Source of the DNA: Prostheceraeus crozeri
Lineage: Eukaryota > Platyhelminthes > Polycladida > Euryleptidae
DNA length: 64,000 nucleotides
Assembly (NCBI GenBank): GCA_907163375.1
Contig: CAJQUW010009087.1
Coordinates: 62,001-126,000 of the forward strand
Direction: 5' to 3'
Shown here: positions 32,748 through 42,059 of the stretch, one piece after another
Layout of the letters: each line of letters starts with the position of its first letter
How positions within the stretch are numbered: the first letter of the stretch is position 1
Notes under the pieces: model-generated
The model's input: only the letters and a program-made list of their open reading frames with translations
Told to the model about the DNA's origin: nothing
Databases searched by the model: none
Translations under genes and position numbers: made by a program

Positions 32748-33482
32748 TTATTTTCCTTTTTCATCAGTGATTCTCATGTTAATGTTGTTAATAGTTTTTC
32801 TTGTTATAGGGAAATATATTAATGTTTGCGGAATTACATTTAATCTATAACCAATGGGTACAGTAAAAGCTGGAAAACTGAATATTAAATTTGACAATTT
32901 ACCATTTATATATCCTCCTTCAAAATTGTCACAATGTACAACAGTTGAATTTATTTCAGTTATTTTTGGAATCTTCTCACCTAAATGATAACCTTGACTA
33001 TAGGTTTGTTTATTAAATCCTAATAGCTTTGACAATGATCAATCATGATTAAAATCAACGTGATGATTTTCGTCTAAAGTAAGAGAAAATTTATTGACTG
33101 CCGGTTCAACTGCAAAATGTAATTGTTTCTTATCTTTAAATGGTATACCTAAATGTCTCTTAATTTCATTTGATATTGATTCAACTTCGTAAGAACCAGG
33201 AAGAAAAGTTAACATTTTCCATGTTTTGCCTTTATCAGTAGAATATCTAAATTGATCATTCACATCTTTTATAACATTTTGAATAGTGTTAAATGTAGAG
33301 AAACTAGTCAATGCAATTTGATAATTTTTATTTTGTTCCAAATGTAGAATGGGTTCTAAATTACAAGTGTGTGATGAAGTAGTTGTTATAATTTTTAACG
33401 TCGTACTAAATTTTGATGAACCCAAAATCTCTGTCAAATTTTCTAAATGATTATTAATTTTGTCTAAATCTGCTGAACACAT
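32748..33482 (-). pseudogene. Penton-like minor capsid protein, inner Polinton
   Basis: The first part starts MCSADLDKINNHLENLTEIL and has YQIALTSFSTFNTIQNV and LPGSYEVESISNEIKRHLGI. The second has LLGFNKQTYSQGYHLGEKIPK, INSTVVHCDNFEGGYINGK and IGYRLNVIPQTLIYFPITRK, with RITDEKGK at the end. This is the arrangement of Polinton single-jelly-roll vertex proteins (compare 37611-38837 in the outer element). Broken. Confidence 0.6.
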
Positions 33483-33572
33483 TTTTTAGTTAAAATTTTG
33501 AAGAAATATTTTTTTATGAAATATTTTATAAAAAATTAAAAACAACAACATATTTCAGCTACGGGCGAAGCC

Positions 33573-34463
33573 CTAAAGACATCGGTTCGTTACACTTTTA
33601 TAATCCTCTTCATTTAGAATCTTCTTTTCTAACAGTCTTTTTAATATAGCATGAATTTCATTGAAACTAGAATTATGTCCTTCTTTTATTGCAGATATTA
33701 AAATATTTAATCTATTTAGTAATTCTTGTGGATCATCTGGTAAAAATATGGTTGTTTCTATTTTCTGTTTTTCAGATAAACCTTTCCCTACTTTAACTCC
33801 CGTTGATAATAAATTTTCTAATTGTTTATAACGTCTAAGAGATTTTACTGCACCAACTCTGTCTAACATAGCTTTATATTTTATGAGATCTTCTACAGCA
33901 TAATTATTTAAATCTGCTCCTCTTAAAAGATCAACAAAATTTCTATCTAAATTAAAAGGAGATTTATCTGGTGAAAAAATTAAACCTCGAAAAGGTTGTG
34001 GAAATATTTCTTTTTGTCCGAGATAAAATCTAGGTATTGGTTTTCCATCTATAAATGAAATAGAATGTTCAAATTGCATAGATTTTGGTAATTTCTTATT
34101 AATGTTTGATTCTAGTAATCCATAGTCATCTAATATAGTTTTGTGCTCTGGATCTGTTATATCAATTTGTTTATCATTATTTGTACTTTCTTTTTCAAGA
34201 GTTTTAAATGGTTTCATAGTTTTTTCAAAATCAGTTTTTACTTGCTCGGTTTGCTGCATTTTTTCAAACATATCAGATTGAATACCAGCTTTTATCATTC
34301 TATGTTGAAGATGATTTTCTTTCATAATATTTCTTTGTTTTATTAACTCTTCTAATTGTTTTATTCTTTTAAAATTATCAGCTCTAATTTTATCCATTTT
34401 TAAAATATAATATTTGAATTTTGTGGTAACATTGGAATACAGCAAAAACATTTTACTGAACAA
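33573..34463 (-). CDS. PY-like structural protein candidate, inner Polinton (296 aa)
   Basis: A long hydrophilic frame. An N-terminal helical region (DNFKRIKQLEELIKQRN) is followed by a central segment with FIDGKPIPRFYLGQKEIFP, VEDLIKYKAMLDRVGAVKSLRRYKQL and a helical C-terminus. The GGG-less central block (unit such as ADLNNYAVEDLIKY) parallels VIDASRYEDLIQYATRRKR in the outer gene at 43778-44452, so both probably belong to the Polinton PY family of unknown role. The first in-frame ATG is used; a start at MDKIRADN (about 34397) is equally possible. Confidence 0.5.
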   Translation of the reverse strand: MFSKMFLLYSNVTTKFKYYILKMDKIRADNFKRIKQLEELIKQRNIMKENHLQHRMIKAGIQSDMFEKMQQTEQVKTDFEKTMKPFKTLEKESTNNDKQIDITDPEHKTILDDYGLLESNINKKLPKSMQFEHSISFIDGKPIPRFYLGQKEIFPQPFRGLIFSPDKSPFNLDRNFVDLLRGADLNNYAVEDLIKYKAMLDRVGAVKSLRRYKQLENLLSTGVKVGKGLSEKQKIETTIFLPDDPQELLNRLNILISAIKEGHNSSFNEIHAILKRLLEKKILNEEDYKSVTNRCL

Positions 34464-34518
34464 ATTATTTTTTTATTGCTTTGTTGTTTGTCATCTTTTC
34501 GTTTAAAGTTTTCTCGTT

Positions 34519-34950
34519 TTAAGTTTTGTTTAATAAAGTTTTGTTTAATAAAGTTTTGCTTAAATTTTCGCTTAAAGTTTTTAGCTCTTCTAAAAAAATT
34601 TTGTCATTTTCTTCATTAGAAATTTTGCCATCAGTAAAAGTTTTATCATCCTTTTTATTTTTATCACCAACTTTTTCTGACTGTAATTGAAATGATATTT
34701 TATTAGCTTCATTAGCTATTTGATCAAATTTTTCAATCTCATCTAACGTAATAACATTATCATCACATACTCTTTGAAAGTAGTAGTGTAATTTGTCATA
34801 AACTTCTTTAATATGTAAATGCTTAGTTTTTAATGATTTTCGTTTCTTTGATATTAAAGATTTTTCTAACATTGTAATAAGTGAAGTTGTAAAAACACCC
34901 GTACCTGTTAAAGCTGTAGCAACAACAGGAATTACTAAAACACCTGAAGA
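34519..34950 (-). pseudogene. Membrane-protein gene of the inner Polinton, part left of the mariner
   Basis: The minus-strand frame encodes LVIPVVATALTGTGVFTTSL, a hydrophobic segment. A basic patch (KSLISKKRKSLKTKHLH) and a charged helical tail with repeated KTLLN follow. The 5' part of the gene lies at 35864-36125, so the mariner inserted within this gene. Confidence 0.5.
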
Positions 34951-34952
34951 TA

Positions 34953-35861
34953 CAAGGGTTGTCCGAAAAGTCCTGTTACAAATCAAGCTGTGGTAATGAA
35001 GACGAAAGCAAGATCAAATCTACTTGAAAGTCTTGACTAACATAACATTGTGAACCCACTGGGTTGTTTTCAATCAATTCGATTTGATCTGTATTCACTA
35101 AATGTCATTTGCTTAGCACATGGTTTCAGGTACTATGTGAAATTCGGTGAAATCCGTTCACTTTGCAGTCGTTATCAATCTATTGCCACATGAAGAATTT
35201 CTTGCGTTCATTCAGTTTGCAGAACACAATGCAGAAAAGTGATTCAACGAAGAGAGCGGTGATCTGGTTTCTCTGGAAGCAACGGAAACGGAATGCTGAG
35301 ATTCACAGTGAGATGCAACCCGTTTTCGGAGAAGAAACTCCGTCCAAAATAACCATCAGCAGCTGGATGGAGAAGTTTGATGGTGGATGTGAGGAAGTCA
35401 GTGATGCTCCAAGATGCGGCAGACGCGTGACCACGCCAGTGTACAAGCCGCCATTGATAAAGACAGGAGACTGACCGTCCGAGAGCTTGAGGACCACCAT
35501 TCATGACATTTTGAAGGCACATCTTGGAATGGCACGAGTCTCAGCTCGATTGACGAATCCTTCCATCACTATGAGCCGGAGTCAAAAGCAGCAAGCACGC
35601 AATAGAAGCCCACCAAAGCACGTTCCATACCTATGGCTACTGTCTTCTGGGACAAGAAGGGAATCCTGATGATTAGATTGCTTCCAGACTGGTGCAATTA
35701 GTCAACTTCGCTGACGGGATTCAGAAGCTTCCAGAACGTTGGCAGAAGTGCATCAGTGTACGGGGAGAATGGTTTGAGAAGATGGACTTTGAATAGTTCC
35801 ATAAAATTTTGTTGAATAAAAGTCTACATACTTCGTAACAGGACTTTTCGGACAACCCTCG
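34953..35861. mobile_element. Internally deleted mariner (Tc1/mariner) transposon, 909 bp
   Basis: Both ends carry about 27-bp inverted repeats containing GGGTTGTCCGAAAAGTCCTG, and TA duplications flank it (34951-34952, 35862-35863). The plus strand keeps the transposase N-terminus: KRAVIWFLWKQRKRNAEIHS and a second HTH ending SSWMEKFDGGCEEVSDAPRCGR (about 35235-35440). The C-terminal end LPERWQKCISVYGEWFEK (about 35725-35785) is also present. Full mariners are about 1.3 kb and the DDE core is mostly gone, so this copy cannot encode an enzyme. It is the innermost, youngest layer of the nest. Confidence 0.88.
35163..35474 (+). pseudogene. mariner transposase N-terminal fragment
   Basis: A 103-codon frame contains the paired helix-turn-helix DNA-binding region of a mariner transposase (motifs RAVIWFLWKQ, AEIHSEM, ITISSWMEKF). 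It ends early after CGRRVTTPVYKPP. No DDD catalytic residues are included. Confidence 0.75.
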
Positions 35862-35863
35862 TA

Positions 35864-36125
35864 TAACAATTGTTAAAGCACCTAAACTTATTGTTAAGAA
35901 TATGCCAATTCCTTGTGTTACATTCTTAACTTTACTCCATCTCTTTCTTAATTTTTTATAATGCTCTAATCTTAATAATAATTGAGATTCCTTATCTTTC
36001 ATATACCTAACTCTATCTTTGTGTTTTTCTTTATTCATTTTTTCAATGTTCATTTTTTCAATGTCCATTAAAGTAGAACTACGTTCATATGATAACGAAG
36101 GATATATTCTTGCGGTTTCTTCCAT
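35864..36125 (-). pseudogene. Membrane-protein gene of the inner Polinton, 5' part with YPSL motif
   Basis: The start is MEETARIYPSLSYERSS. A basic helical stretch follows (KEKHKDRVRYMKDKESQLLL), then a hydrophobic segment (GIGIFLTISLGALTIVI) up to the mariner boundary. IYPSL fits the YPxL late-domain consensus known to bind the ESCRT factor ALIX; whether it functions so here is inference. The first codons fall within the right TIR and recur at the left end (19955). Confidence 0.5.
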
Positions 36126-36560
36126 TTTTGTTCAGTCACATGATATATTTTAAAAACCTGAAAGATGGATAAAATTCATGAATTTGAAATTCTCAACTTT
36201 TATGATTTTCGCTGTCCTGGAACGGTCCTGATTTAAGCGAGAAAATTGTAATTCTCAAATTTTGAGATTCTTAACTTTTATGATTTTCGGTGTCCTGGAA
36301 CGGTCATGATTTTAAGGGTGAAAATTGTAATTCTCAAATTTGAGATTACGTGATATTTTGAGACCGGGTAAATTTTTGAAATTTTGATTTTTTGAAAATT
36401 TGTCACTACCTAAATTTTCGCCCCTTCGGCCTACGGCCACGTGAAATTTGAAGTCTACCTAAATTTTTGAAATTTTGATTTTTTGAAAAAACCCGCAAAA
36501 GTGTGACATCCGGCGCAAGCGAAGCGAAGCGTCGCGCCGGATATCACACTATATACTACT
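36091..36560 (-). repeat. Right TIR of the inner Polinton
   Basis: Inverted copy of the left TIR with a few percent difference. It includes the two 77-bp units (about 36196-36345), the GC-rich terminal palindrome and the outermost AGTAGTATATAGTGTGA. The flanking GAAGCT at 36561-36566 is the target-site duplication. Confidence 0.88.
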
Positions 36561-36566
36561 GAAGCT

Positions 36567-37601
36567 TTCAACTGTATGATATAGACGCGGCATTATATTG
36601 ATAGCAACTTTAGATTCTTGATAAGACTGGTAAATTTTCTTGATGCGATCACCATAGATGTCAACCCACCATTCATCATTAACTGAATCAGCTTTAGTGT
36701 GATATTCATGAGAAGCATACACCACACCGCTTCCAATAATAGGGGTTGGATGTCTTACAAAATGACGCAAGGTTGGAGAGAAATAAACTGTAAGTTTGTC
36801 ATTATATTTCTGAATAACCAACTTATTTTTGTCCGCCATAATTTTCTCTCCATACTTCTTACCCACAGTCTCATTCCATCGTTTTACTAACTCAATAAGT
36901 GATAAAGGTTGAACACCACGCTTTTTCAAAATGATGCGTTCTTCGCATTCTACAACATCTTCATCAAATATTTTAAATTTATAATGAAATTTGTTGATTC
37001 GATTTGAATAAACTTTTTTAACATTTGCAGTAGCAATTGACGTTAGATGTAGTCCATGGCCAAAACCGAGATGTGGATAGAATTCATTATCCAACCTCAG
37101 TGTAAGACCTTTAGTAAAAGAATGAAAGCGAAGGAACTGCCTCCCACTCCAATGATAGATAGTAAACTCATAAACTTTCTAATTTTTATTCTTCATGATG
37201 GAAGTATTACCACTGTTGAATGCCTTAATAATTTTCTCATTCCCAAATGGACCATAATAATCTGATTTTATCTGAATCCATTCATAGTTCCACTTTCCAT
37301 CTGACGTTAAATTGTATGGGAACTGGAATGCATTATTCATCGTTATTCCATCATGGGTGCGAGGAGTCAATATCATTTCTTCCAAATCATTCACATTCTG
37401 AATATTGCTATCATAGCAAATACTAGAAACGCCAACCTCCCATTCACCTTCTAAATGTAGTGGGCGATTTAATTCTACTCGATAGTCTGATGGTTTATTT
37501 TTGGGAAATTTATTCATAGAAGCATTACTGGGCAAGTAGATTAGAAACGAGTCCTTATTTTCACTTTCCATATTATTCACATTGGAAAAATATATTAGCA
37601 T
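36567..37601 (-). pseudogene. Penton-like gene of the outer Polinton, copy B, part right of the insertion
   Basis: The 5' end (37601) opens with a short lead and then DSFLIYLPSNASMNKFPKNK and VELNRPLHLEGEWEVGVSSI, the conserved start of Polinton penton-like proteins. Toward the inner element the sequence continues (TLRHFVRHPTPIIGSG, NDEWWVDIYGDRIKKI). It is a diverged relative of copy A next door. The inner Polinton separates it from 18983-19492. Fossil. Confidence 0.65.
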
Positions 37602-37610
37602 ACTTTTGCA

Positions 37611-39009
37611 TTAACTCTTCATTCGGAAATGGAGTGTGATACTTGTCACAGCATCTTTATGAAAAGGAATCAACGCACCAGCATCGTCATAAATTGCAAT
37701 ATCAATTTGTGGGATGTAGTTTGATTTCAGCTTTGTATAATGCACTTTCTTGAAAGTATGCTCAGATAAAATACTGCAGCTTTTTGGCTGGTATGGTATC
37801 ATTGCTAGCAATGGAGCTTCAACATCTCCCACACGTACATCTTCACCAATATTGGAATATATCTGAAAATAGTTAATACGACGCGATAGTGACATGTCTG
37901 CGCTAGCTTTGGTTACAGTACCACTTTTAAAGATATTTTGATCAAAACCCAAAATGTCCATTAGAGTTTTATCCATAATTAGTTCAATACCTTTTCCACT
38001 TATAGTGAGAGACAAAACACCTTCTTTTTCAGAAAATGAAATTTGTTGGTCATTAATCACTTCATTTAAATAATCTACAACCAAATTAACTGAAGTAATA
38101 ATGCGAGGCATCAACACTCTTGTTTCATGTAAGACACCACCGAAAGGCTCTACACACTTTCTGTATAAAGATACGGCCCATTCTGTATCAAATTGATTTG
38201 ACCTTTCACATGGTAAATGTTGCATATCAAATTTTCCATGAACAGTTGCAGAACGATGTCGTAAGAACTGATGAAAATCTTTTGAACAAACTAATACTAG
38301 ATCATCATCATTTAATTTACTTATTGCAATATGATTAGATGATTTGATATAAGTCAATGTTGCCACTTGTTTAACATCAACTCGAAGGAGATAATTAAAT
38401 TTCTTCAATAATGCTTCAGGAGTCATGTCCGTCTTTCTTGCCTCAATCACAATCTTCTTCACCAACGTCTTCTCATTTTTTGGAATAAGATCTACATAAT
38501 AAGCTTCCTCTCGATATATTAACTGTTTATGACCACTTGGGTGGTAATTAACGTTATAATTATCATAGGTTGCTAAAGCGCTAGCGAGGTAACCTAAATC
38601 ATTTCTTAAACTTGGACTTAAACCAACAATCCAATCTTTCTCAACTACATGATGTACATAATTATGATCATCATTGTGCGGAGTAAATTGGACAATATGT
38701 TTACACGCTTTATTCAGGAAATCATATATAAACTTTTTACATGATAAGAGATCTTTCTTTGGCCACTGTGGAATGTATACTCGGCAGCCCTTTTCACATT
38801 GGTAAGCAGCTGTACGTCTCATATTAATAGTCATCACCTCATGATCAAAAGTATAGACACAGTTGCTATAAACAAGTTAAGTGACACCCACTTCCCACTT
38901 TCCATTTAGCTGTTGTGTATGATCAATGGGAGTAGAAAAGAGTGCGGCTCGATTACTAGCAAATCCCTTTGTAGCCGCATTGCTAAGCAAAATATGATAA
39001 AACGACATT
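37611..39009 (-). pseudogene. Penton-like protein of the outer Polinton, copy A
   Basis: The 5' end (MSFYHILLSNAATKGFASNR, then GKWEVGV) matches the start of copy B. The main block (37611-38837) has long beta-rich regions and the family's typical C-terminus: MDILGFDQNIF, SLSRRINYFQIYSNI, VEAPLLAMIPYQP, HYTKLKSNYIPQIDIAIYDD and a final LHFRMKS. In Polintons this protein forms the capsid vertices. Two related copies in a row suggest an old tandem duplication. Broken. Confidence 0.75.
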
Positions 39010-39043
39010 TTTATATTGCTGATCTGCGGCTTTGCATAACATC

Positions 39044-39400
39044 ATGAAGACTTGGATTTTGGACTCTATACAATATATCAGAGTTGATCGTGATGGAAAC
39101 GTGCATTTCAAAATTCTCATGGTCATACATCAAGAGGTATTACATTAACATGGCGACAATTTGTCAACCTCAATGATATCATGAGGGATTTGGAATATTT
39201 TGAAACATTATGATTCATCTCCTTGGGTGATCAAGTTTGGCTTCAACATTACAGAAATGAAATTCAAATCTGCCATTCTCATTCCGCAAACTGTTTCTCA
39301 TTTCGCAAATACAATTGGGAGAAGTATAGAAGATACATACATCGTTCCATCATGACATTTATTCGTCGTGAGTTCATCGCCCTACTATGCAAATCTTAAT
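39044..39400 (+). pseudogene. Diverged copy of the PC4-like gene
   Basis: It starts MKTWILDSIQYIRVDRDGNV and runs parallel to the gene at 39422 (IMRDLEYF, FRKYNWEKYRRYIHRSI against IMKDLKYF, GSWEKYKRKVHRSI). It is a degraded tandem duplicate directly upstream. Confidence 0.5.
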
Positions 39401-39421
39401 CAGACATGACTACCACGCACC

Positions 39422-39750
39422 ATGAGTTGGAAATTAGATTCCCTACAACGTATTGAAACGGATCATGATCGAAACGTCTATTTCAAAGATTCAACTGGAA
39501 ATGTGAGAAGAGAGTTTGCTTTATCTTATCGTCATTTTCAATCTCTACATCATATCATGAAGGATTTGAAATACTTCTATATGAAAAGACATTCACGTAT
39601 TGGAAATCGCATCTGGTTGCGCGTCAACAATCGGCGAATTCAACTCTATCATTCCCAACTTCATACTAACTTCACATTTCATCAAGGTAGTTGGGAAAAG
39701 TATAAAAGGAAGGTACATCGCTCAATTTACTCATTCTTTCATCATGAAGC
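39422..39750 (+). CDS. PC4/Sub1-like small protein candidate, outer Polinton
   Basis: The conserved part covers about 110 codons: LDSLQRIETDHDRNVYF, REFALSYRHFQSLHHIMKDL, then RIWLRVNNRRIQLYH and GSWEKYKRKVHRSIYSF. Two weakly similar halves, each a short beta segment followed by a helix (FALSYRHFQSL / FHQGSWEKYKR), recall the PC4 fold that binds single-stranded DNA and assists transcription. This likeness is by eye and weak. The open frame runs on to 40072 but there overlaps the TBP-like gene in another frame and becomes low complexity, so I end it near 39750. The next gene's ATG lies at 39744. Confidence 0.4.
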
Positions 39751-40289
39751 GCCATCGCTACACCATCGTCAACATTCTCCGTCGCTTCAGACTCTACACC
39801 AAAATCGATCTCACAACATTACACCAACACCTTCCAAACAGCAAGTATTACCCGGGCCGACCTCAAATGTTAGTGGTGAAGATGAACAATTCACGGAATC
39901 TTCAACTCTTCCCAAATGGGACTGTACAGATTCTCGGCGCCCTTTCTCATTCATCGGCGCAGTCAATGCGCTTAGAGCTACAAAGACTACTACGTCGGAT
40001 ATCGAAGAGGGAGAGGTGTGTGATGTCGAATCTGACTGTGGACAATATGGTGATCTCTACTCAATTGAGTGAAAGTGTATCATTTTTGAAGATTCGTACC
40101 AGCAGTTACAATTTGTGTTATGAACCCGAACTTTTTCCTGCAGCTCTCATTAGTTGTAGGTTACCTGTGCATGTGGCAATCTTTCATAATAGTAAAGTGA
40201 TCATTACTGGACTAAAATCTCATGTACAAGCAAATGTGATCCTAGACTATCTCATCGAGTATGTACGTACCCAGCGGATTGTAAAATAA
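39744..40289 (+). CDS. TATA-binding-protein homologue encoded by the outer Polinton (181 aa)
   Basis: The frame looks whole and has exactly the length of the TBP core. It has two repeats. Repeat 1: YTIVNILRRFRLYTKIDL, YYPGRPQMLVVKM, NLQLFPNGTVQILGA, with helix SHSSAQSMRLELQRLL. Repeat 2: LTVDNMVISTQL, CYEPELFPAALISCRLP, VAIFHNSKVIITGL, with helix SHVQANVILDYLIEYV. YEPELFP and F...GKV.(L/I)TG are the diagnostic TBP signatures, and DNA-bending phenylalanines are visible in LQLF, ELFP and AIF. I chose the ATG at 39744 (MKRHRYTIV) because homology starts right after it. TBP-like proteins exist in some large DNA viruses; I know of none in Polintons. Confidence 0.85.
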   Translation: MKRHRYTIVNILRRFRLYTKIDLTTLHQHLPNSKYYPGRPQMLVVKMNNSRNLQLFPNGTVQILGALSHSSAQSMRLELQRLLRRISKRERCVMSNLTVDNMVISTQLSESVSFLKIRTSSYNLCYEPELFPAALISCRLPVHVAIFHNSKVIITGLKSHVQANVILDYLIEYVRTQRIVK

Positions 40290-40315
40290 AAAACAATTTT
40301 TCCAACATGATGTTT

Positions 40316-40777
40316 TTATTTCAAATCATGATAGAACTTACAAATCATTTTTTCATTAGAGGATGGATTACATGAAAAGTTTTGAATAACAGATACAAAT
40401 CGAGATACATGTAAACGTTTTAAGATGAAGTACAGTACAAAAGCACCACACGTTGATGAAAGTGGATGTTGTAGTATGCGCTCATTTCGCTGATATTGAC
40501 GCGTATGTTTTCTCAACCACTGCTGTGTTGGTATATTTGGAGGTTGAGCAAGAGAGTCAAATAGTTCACCACGTCGGTCTTCTCCAATAAAGATCGCTTT
40601 CCAATGCTCACCGCCTAAATTCTGCGAATGAGTGTTTAGCACAATAAAGATTGGATAGTGATTTACTGCAGGTGGTAAGGTATCGAGTGAATAGACATTA
40701 TCGAAAGCTTTCAACGTCGCTTCGTCTGCATTACGCTGCACTTTAGTCTTAATATCGTCAGCAGTCAACCAACTCAT
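40316..40777 (-). CDS. Adenain-like cysteine protease of the outer Polinton (153 aa)
   Basis: Catalytic histidine in GGEHWKAIFIG (about residue 58), acidic residue in GELFDSLAQPP, glutamine region LQHPLSS and nucleophile in STCGAFVLYFILKRL (about residue 110). This matches the adenovirus/Ulp1-type protease in length and order. In the family it cleaves capsid and core precursors during maturation. The start overlaps the end of the capsid gene by one base; both are on the minus strand. The frame looks whole. Confidence 0.85.
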   Translation of the reverse strand: MSWLTADDIKTKVQRNADEATLKAFDNVYSLDTLPPAVNHYPIFIVLNTHSQNLGGEHWKAIFIGEDRRGELFDSLAQPPNIPTQQWLRKHTRQYQRNERILQHPLSSTCGAFVLYFILKRLHVSRFVSVIQNFSCNPSSNEKMICKFYHDLK

Positions 40778-42026
40778 TAACGATTATACTGAAGAATCAC
40801 GTCACGATACTTTGTAATTTCAATATTTGAATCGAAGACTGCATAAATTAATACATTGATCGTCTCAGGTAGTGTTCTTTTGAACGTCAAATCCAAACGA
40901 ATATTATGAGGTACGTTCGCTTGACGATAGGGTGCACTAATATCGCTGTCAGCAGTCAAATCAAATGCATAAATAGTATATCCACTCTTAAACTCTTTCA
41001 TAGTCAGTCCGTTGGTGTCATCCGTATTGTAAAAGCCAAAGACATCCATAAAATCAACATAACTGCGCATAAATTGATCCGCAGCAAAATCTGGTTTGTA
41101 GGGTGGACCAGGATGACTCACACCATTTACACGTAAAGCAATTTCACTTAACTGATTGTGTTTAAAATTGAAAGGATTCTTCTTTATATTACCATTAAAT
41201 GCATCATTTTCAACCATTGCCACCATGAGGAGCTTCGGTGCTTCCGATGGAAGGAGGCCATCTTTCATGAAACTCTTTTGATCTTTCGGAATTGTAAAGG
41301 TGAGAAGCTTTGTATGCTGAACGGGGTAAATGGCATTTTGGCGGTTAAGGCCTTCAGCATGTCCTCTAATGACACTTGGATTCGGTACTACTCGACGAAT
41401 GTAAAGTGCAATATCTTCCACATGAATTCTAAAATTGTCAACTTTAGCAAATGCATTCAGCGCAAATTCAGGCTTATTCAATGTCAGCTTCAGTCGCATG
41501 CTGGTATTACAGAGTAAAAACTTTGACTGTCTAAAGAAGTCTAAATTCAGCGGACCATATAGCTGACATACTTTACTATCTTTAATCATAGCAGATCGCT
41601 TTACAAAGCCACTGTTTGTTTCAACATCAAATTTTCCTGCTTCATCTCTATACCATACCATGGCTTCCATATGACTTTTTGTGCTGCTGGATGAAACTGT
41701 GATACATGATTGAAATATGATTTATAGGGATAATCGCTTTGACCACCTTCCACCTGCTGCTCTCCAATCGTTAGAGAAACATCGCGAAGTAATGTAGTCA
41801 ATGGTAAATTGTTCAGTCCAACTTTATGTGTATCGTCAATAGCAGTTCCATCTGCTTGCTGAATTCTAAACCTCAAATCAACCATCGCATAACTCAAATC
41901 TATGTAGTCATCACTACCACCAGGAATAACAAATTCAATGGGGCAAGCATTCTCAGCTGTTGGAGGATGATAATCTACAATACTTGAACTAAGAATACCT
42001 ATCTGTCTGTATGGCTTGTTGATCAA
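40777..42026 (-). pseudogene. Major capsid protein, double jelly-roll type, outer Polinton
   Basis: It starts MINKPYRQIGILSSSIVDYH. CPIEFVIPGGSDDYIDLSYA, DVSLTIGEQQVEGGQSDYPYKSY and YNHVSQFHP-like strands follow, then DFFRQSKFLLCNTSMRLKLT, FAKVDNFRIHVEDIALYIRR and a final NVLIYAVFDSNIEITKYRD. The FVIPGGSDDYIDL block is a hallmark of Polinton capsid proteins. It is followed by the protease and preceded by the core protein on the same strand. Broken, nearly full length. Confidence 0.85.
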
Positions 42027-42059
42027 ACAAACAAAAACCGGAAGTTTTACACTCCATGA

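Larger units (their letters stand above)
19499..36560. mobile_element. Inner Polinton, about 17.1 kb, nested in the outer one
   Basis: Both ends read AGTAGTATATAGTGTGA inward and have TIRs of about 460-490 bp differing by a few percent. A 6-bp target duplication flanks the element. Base composition is far more AT-rich than the host element, and PolB, capsid and integrase are only distantly related to those of the outer copy, so this is a different lineage and not a duplication. It carries PolB, PLA2-integrase ORF, protease, packaging ATPase, capsid, penton-like and several small genes. It is a fossil with roughly five to ten breaks, plus one mariner insertion at 34953-35861. Confidence 0.92.

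Noticed and set aside
39750-40072. C-terminal extension of the 39422 frame as a real domain
   Set aside because: It overlaps the TBP homologue in another frame and reads as serine/threonine-rich low complexity. The TBP frame has clear homology.
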